Below are positions 63,582 to 64,000 of a DNA stretch of 64,000 nucleotides, piece after piece (position 1 is the stretch's first letter; the number at the start of each line of letters is the position of its first letter). The notes below the pieces were generated by a model that saw nothing but the letters and a program-made list of their open reading frames with translations, was not told where the DNA came from and did no database searches. Made by a program: the position numbers and the translations under genes. Source of the DNA: Sitta carolinensis (taxonomy: Eukaryota; Chordata; Aves; Passeriformes; Sittidae); NCBI GenBank assembly GCA_032173965.1, contig CM063284.1, positions 113,124,410 through 113,188,409 of the forward strand. Reading direction: 5' to 3'.

Positions 63582-64000
63582 CTAAAGTAGCTCAGGATTC
63601 TCGTTAAAGTTTTTCTTTTCAGTATATTGCAAGTCGATCTTAACAATTTTCTTTGTTCTCAATGAAATCTCAATTCAAGTGTAAATTCCATTTCTGAGAG
63701 AGTGTTTACCATAATAATAACAGAATAAAAATGGTAGATGCCACTTGTTTTCCTGCATTAATAGGTGTCTTTGAGAGCATTTCTTCAATGAGTCTTTCAA
63801 TGTGAGATCACCTAAGGCAAGTGTGGATGTGAGGAACTGTTTCAGAAATGAGGCTTGACCCAAAGGAGTCACAATTCCCTGTCCAGCTATGCATCTATGA
63901 GAGAAAAAAACTGCTTGAAATTTGTAAAGGCCTGTTGCTACACAATTTTGGTAAACTCTGCCATATAGAGGAGGATGCAATCACAGACCTATGTACTTAG

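Larger units (their letters stand above)
61101..64000. other. No gene seen
   Basis: AT-rich DNA with the A17 run and the hairpin at 63.56 kb. Frames at 62655-62933 and 63675-63980 have no recognisable motif. Confidence 0.55.

Noticed and set aside
1..64000. Search for CR1 3' ends with the ATTCTATGATTCTATG-type tail, tRNA genes and CRISPR-like spaced repeats
   Set aside because: None was seen on reading either strand.

Overview
This is an AT-rich, gene-poor stretch of vertebrate nuclear DNA, most likely from a bird and possibly a songbird. The signs are: no operon-like or long open frames; many A/T homopolymers, microsatellites and G/T-rich tracts; degenerate amniote SINE/LINE relics (MIR-like, L3-like, and a CR1/L2-like endonuclease fragment); no recognisable Alu, L1 or B1/B2; and one solo LTR (18103-18549) whose 3' half resembles avian ERV LTRs as I remember them. 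The species call is an inference. Almost every open frame of 60-140 codons looks like a chance frame.

Left edge (1-500): the best coding candidate, a minus-strand internal exon at 241-405. It is 165 bp (a multiple of 3), phase 1 at both ends, open throughout, with plausible splice sites. A second, much weaker 60-bp minus-strand candidate at 43431-43490 has matching phase and could precede it. If real, much of the window would be a large intron of a minus-strand gene that I cannot identify. Otherwise it is intergenic gene desert.

Middle (12-46 kb): AT-rich filler interrupted by the solo LTR with a CAGT target duplication, MIR-like relics, and several denser islands that look like conserved non-coding elements (about 13.8-14.05, 16.55-16.96, 21.4-21.6, 33.4-33.8 and 37.9-38.3 kb). 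The last island holds an octamer, a SOX site, a near-complete RFX X-box, and a TATA box exactly 31 bp upstream of an initiator, so it is the best candidate for a cryptic promoter or enhancer. Near 42-45 kb are a 21-G run, a 17-bp-stem hairpin, a compound TA/GTAT microsatellite and a LINE endonuclease relic.

Right part (46-64 kb): two local tandem duplications (65 bp and 29 bp), a long T/G tract at 56.3 kb, a few island-like stretches and a perfect 9-bp hairpin at 63.56 kb. I see no rRNA, tRNA, CRISPR, bacterial or phage features. The interest here lies in possible long-range regulatory DNA and structured repeats. I do not see convincing evidence of a new multi-gene system.
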